From Anoxybacteroides voinovskiense (GTDB lineage Bacteria; Bacillota; Bacilli; Bacillales; Anoxybacillaceae), in contig NZ_JACIDE010000003.1 in NCBI RefSeq assembly GCF_014196205.1, forward strand, positions 62,001-126,000: DNA of 64,000 nucleotides, read 5' to 3'. Of the stretch, positions 63,603 through 64,000 are shown in pieces. The notes under the pieces were generated by a model, which saw only the letters and a program-made list of their open reading frames with translations, ran no database searches and had not been told where the DNA came from. The position numbers and the translations under genes were made by a program. Each line of letters starts with the position of its first letter. Position 1 is the first letter of the stretch.

Positions 63603-64000
63603 TTATGCATTGTGTAACACGTTTTTTGCAGCTTCGCTATTCGGCATTATCTTTAATATTTCTTGAGCAATTGCCTTAGCTTCTTCTTTACTTATTAATT
63701 TTTCTGGAATGTCATGGAATAACAACAAATGTTCTTTCAAGCTAACATCTTCAGGGCTTAATTCAACTGCTCTTTTAGCACGGTATAATGCACTTGCATA
63801 AGCGTCTGGTAAATGACACAATGCAGTACTTAATAACTCTGAAGCTAAGTAATGATAATCTGCAGTCTCATTATTATTTATCAAATAACAGACAAATGAA
63901 TAAGCACTTATACTCTCTTCATCAAATCCTAATTCAAGGACAACTTGCTCTAAAGTATTTCTATCTTCATTCTCAATATATTCTTTTGCTTTTTGAAAAT
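63603..64000 (-). CDS. helical-repeat (TPR-like) protein, 5' end outside window
   Basis: The minus-strand frame stays open to the window edge, so only the C-terminal 132 codons are present. It reads as paired helices (SALYRAKRAVELSPEDVSLKEHLLLF, SKEEAKAIAQEILKIMPNSEAAKNV), a TPR-like pattern. It is A+T-rich compared with the metabolic genes and lies beside a transposon remnant, suggesting an acquired gene. Function is unknown. Confidence 0.6.
   Translation of the reverse strand, partial: FQKAKEYIENEDRNTLEQVVLELGFDEESISAYSFVCYLINNNETADYHYLASELLSTALCHLPDAYASALYRAKRAVELSPEDVSLKEHLLLFHDIPEKLISKEEAKAIAQEILKIMPNSEAAKNVLHNA

Overview
The window is chromosomal DNA from a thermophilic, spore-forming member of the Bacillaceae, most like Anoxybacillus, Geobacillus or Parageobacillus. 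This is judged from the encoded proteins: an ArtJ/ArtM/ArtP system close to the one I recall from Geobacillus stearothermophilus, a fused isobutyryl-CoA mutase, HemQ, and the spore genes cwlJ, gerQ and rsfA. Gene order is that of the Bacillus subtilis ywd-ywf-ywg-ywh-ywi-ywj region with insertions. No rRNA, tRNA or CRISPR was seen.

Left part (1-13988): a TrmH-type methyltransferase cut by the window edge, the qoxABCD quinol oxidase operon with a Rex-like site upstream, an arginine/lysine-type ABC transporter (artJ-artM-artP), a complete IS982-family insertion sequence with terminal repeats and an 8-bp target duplication, a nitrilase-family hydrolase, alanine dehydrogenase with its AdeR-type activator, and rocB.

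Accessory island (14000-24700): a 1956-residue secreted Rhs/WapA-like polymorphic toxin with a GIY-YIG nuclease-like tip and an Imm26-like immunity gene. It is followed by a displaced copy of the Rhs core carrying a different GIY-YIG-like tip and its own immunity gene. Next come a decayed IS66-family transposase, a 23-bp end of an IS982 element, and a third orphan tip fragment. This is the layout expected where toxin tips are swapped by recombination.

Middle (24776-50041): a NiaP-like transporter, a DMT exporter, a glycosyltransferase, T-box-controlled glycyl-tRNA synthetase, ung with an overlapping small cysteine-rich gene, a TrkA-N potassium channel, an alpha-glucosidase, the cwlJ-gerQ germination pair, hemQ, pta, lipL, rsfA, ywfO, ywgA, ywhB, ywhC, ywhD, pbpG, speE-speB (agmatinase to spermidine), ywiB and argS.

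Right part (50069-62319): a cardiolipin synthase, then a fatty and branched acyl-CoA catabolism block: fadF electron carrier, thiolase, 3-hydroxybutyryl-CoA dehydrogenase, two acyl-CoA dehydrogenases, a TetR regulator and IcmF. Palindromes like TetR-type FadR sites lie before fadF and the thiolase gene. A chimeric, 5'-truncated IS982 copy and a partial helical-repeat protein end the window.

The most unusual signals are two families of intergenic structured repeats. One has at least four units whose arms differ in sequence but stay complementary. The other is a pair of elements of about 243 bp with inverted ends, five nested hairpins and pair-preserving substitutions; in both places its left end supplies the stop codon of the upstream gene.
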